From: Roseovarius atlanticus
GTDB lineage: Bacteria > Pseudomonadota > Alphaproteobacteria > Rhodobacterales > Rhodobacteraceae
Direction: 5' to 3'
Assembly (NCBI RefSeq): GCF_001441615.1
Contig: NZ_LAXJ01000002.1
Location: forward strand, 186,001-250,000
Length of the DNA: 64,000 bases
Shown here one piece after another: positions 63,811 through 64,000 of the stretch. Made by a program: the position numbers and the translations under genes. Every line of letters begins with the position of its first letter. Positions within the stretch are counted from its first letter, which is position 1. The notes under the pieces were generated by a model. The model was not told where the DNA came from. It searched no databases and saw nothing but the letters and a program-made list of their open reading frames with translations.

Positions 63811-64000
63811 CCGACCCCATCCGTATCGCCATTGTCGATGACCACCCCATGGTGGCCGAAGGCATCGAGGCCATCCTTGAAAGCTATGACGATATCGAAG
63901 TGGTGGCGACCCTGTCCTCGGGGCAGGATATCATCGACAAGGCCCCTGCCCTTGACCCCGATGTGATCCTGCTGGACCTCAACATGCCGGGGATCGGCGG
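63807..64000 (+). CDS. NarL/FixJ-type response regulator (5' part only)
   Basis: The first 64 codons of a receiver domain are visible before the window ends. The acidic pair is Asp11-Asp12 in IAIVDDHPMVAEGIEAIL. The phospho-acceptor is Asp57 in DVILLDLNMPGIGG. The DDHPMVxEGI spelling is that of NarL-type regulators, so a C-terminal LuxR helix-turn-helix is expected outside the window. The ATG overlaps the kinase stop (ATGA), showing the two are partners. Confidence 0.88.
   Translation, partial: MTDPIRIAIVDDHPMVAEGIEAILESYDDIEVVATLSSGQDIIDKAPALDPDVILLDLNMPGIG

Overview
The window is a GC-rich alphaproteobacterial chromosome segment. Gene content and gene order point to the family Rhodobacteraceae, most likely a marine Roseobacter-group organism. 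Supporting signs are the rpmF-plsX-fabH-ihfA-MerR block, the dgt-antiporter-argS-SPOR-nagZ-scpA-scpB block, a long double-length dCTP deaminase, an ornithine-lipid acyltransferase, a DksA-like protein that has lost its zinc cysteines, zwf-pgl-pgi of the Entner-Doudoroff route, and a large TRAP transporter beside a two-component system. I see no insertion sequence, prophage, CRISPR array or rRNA operon. The window looks like core chromosome with a few lineage-specific islands.

Layout. 1-4309: exopolysaccharide genes (Wza-type export lipoprotein, an SDR epimerase, a sugar-phosphate transferase and a WbpM/CapD-type 4,6-dehydratase). 4317-7468: ABC-F protein Uup, OlsB and BamE on the minus strand. 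7567-13288: DUF177, L32, PlsX, FabH, IHF alpha, a MerR regulator with a long Pro/Glu tail, tRNA-Pro(GGG) and Dcd. 13285-21903: a minus-strand run leading from dgt through a cation/proton antiporter, argS, a SPOR protein and nagZ to scpA and scpB. 21981-22307: an A-type Fe-S carrier.

22309-24741 is the most unusual part. A 137-residue protein built of six copies of a 21-residue unit, each with an invariant FTSSL, is followed by an uncharacterised 358-residue helical protein and a DMT-family exporter, apparently as one operon. Upstream lies an intergenic region with two consensus DnaA boxes, one near-consensus box and a perfect 15-bp hairpin.

25065-37598: exonuclease III, a porin-like protein, a flavin monooxygenase, DksA-like protein, the set MoxR / DUF2927 lipoprotein / small membrane protein / VWA protein, a nucleoside hydrolase, a GNAT, SelO, a DUF2238-like membrane protein, an endonuclease/phosphatase-fold protein and a Fur-family regulator. 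37683-46542: a DMT transporter, enolase, a cupin, pgi-pgl-zwf, a radical SAM protein with extra C-terminal cysteines, and an M24-fold protein without metal ligands. 46592-57514: M48 protease, PIN protein, RNA methyltransferase, GlnE, DUF2852, RDD, Bpt, a serine hydrolase, a DUF1194 protein and a P-loop ATPase. 57589-64000: a TRAP transporter (dctM, dctQ, dctP) divergent from a cache-domain histidine kinase and a NarL-type response regulator that is cut by the window edge.

All functions are read from motifs, length and context. No database search was run, so family names of uncharacterised proteins are from recollection and marked as such.
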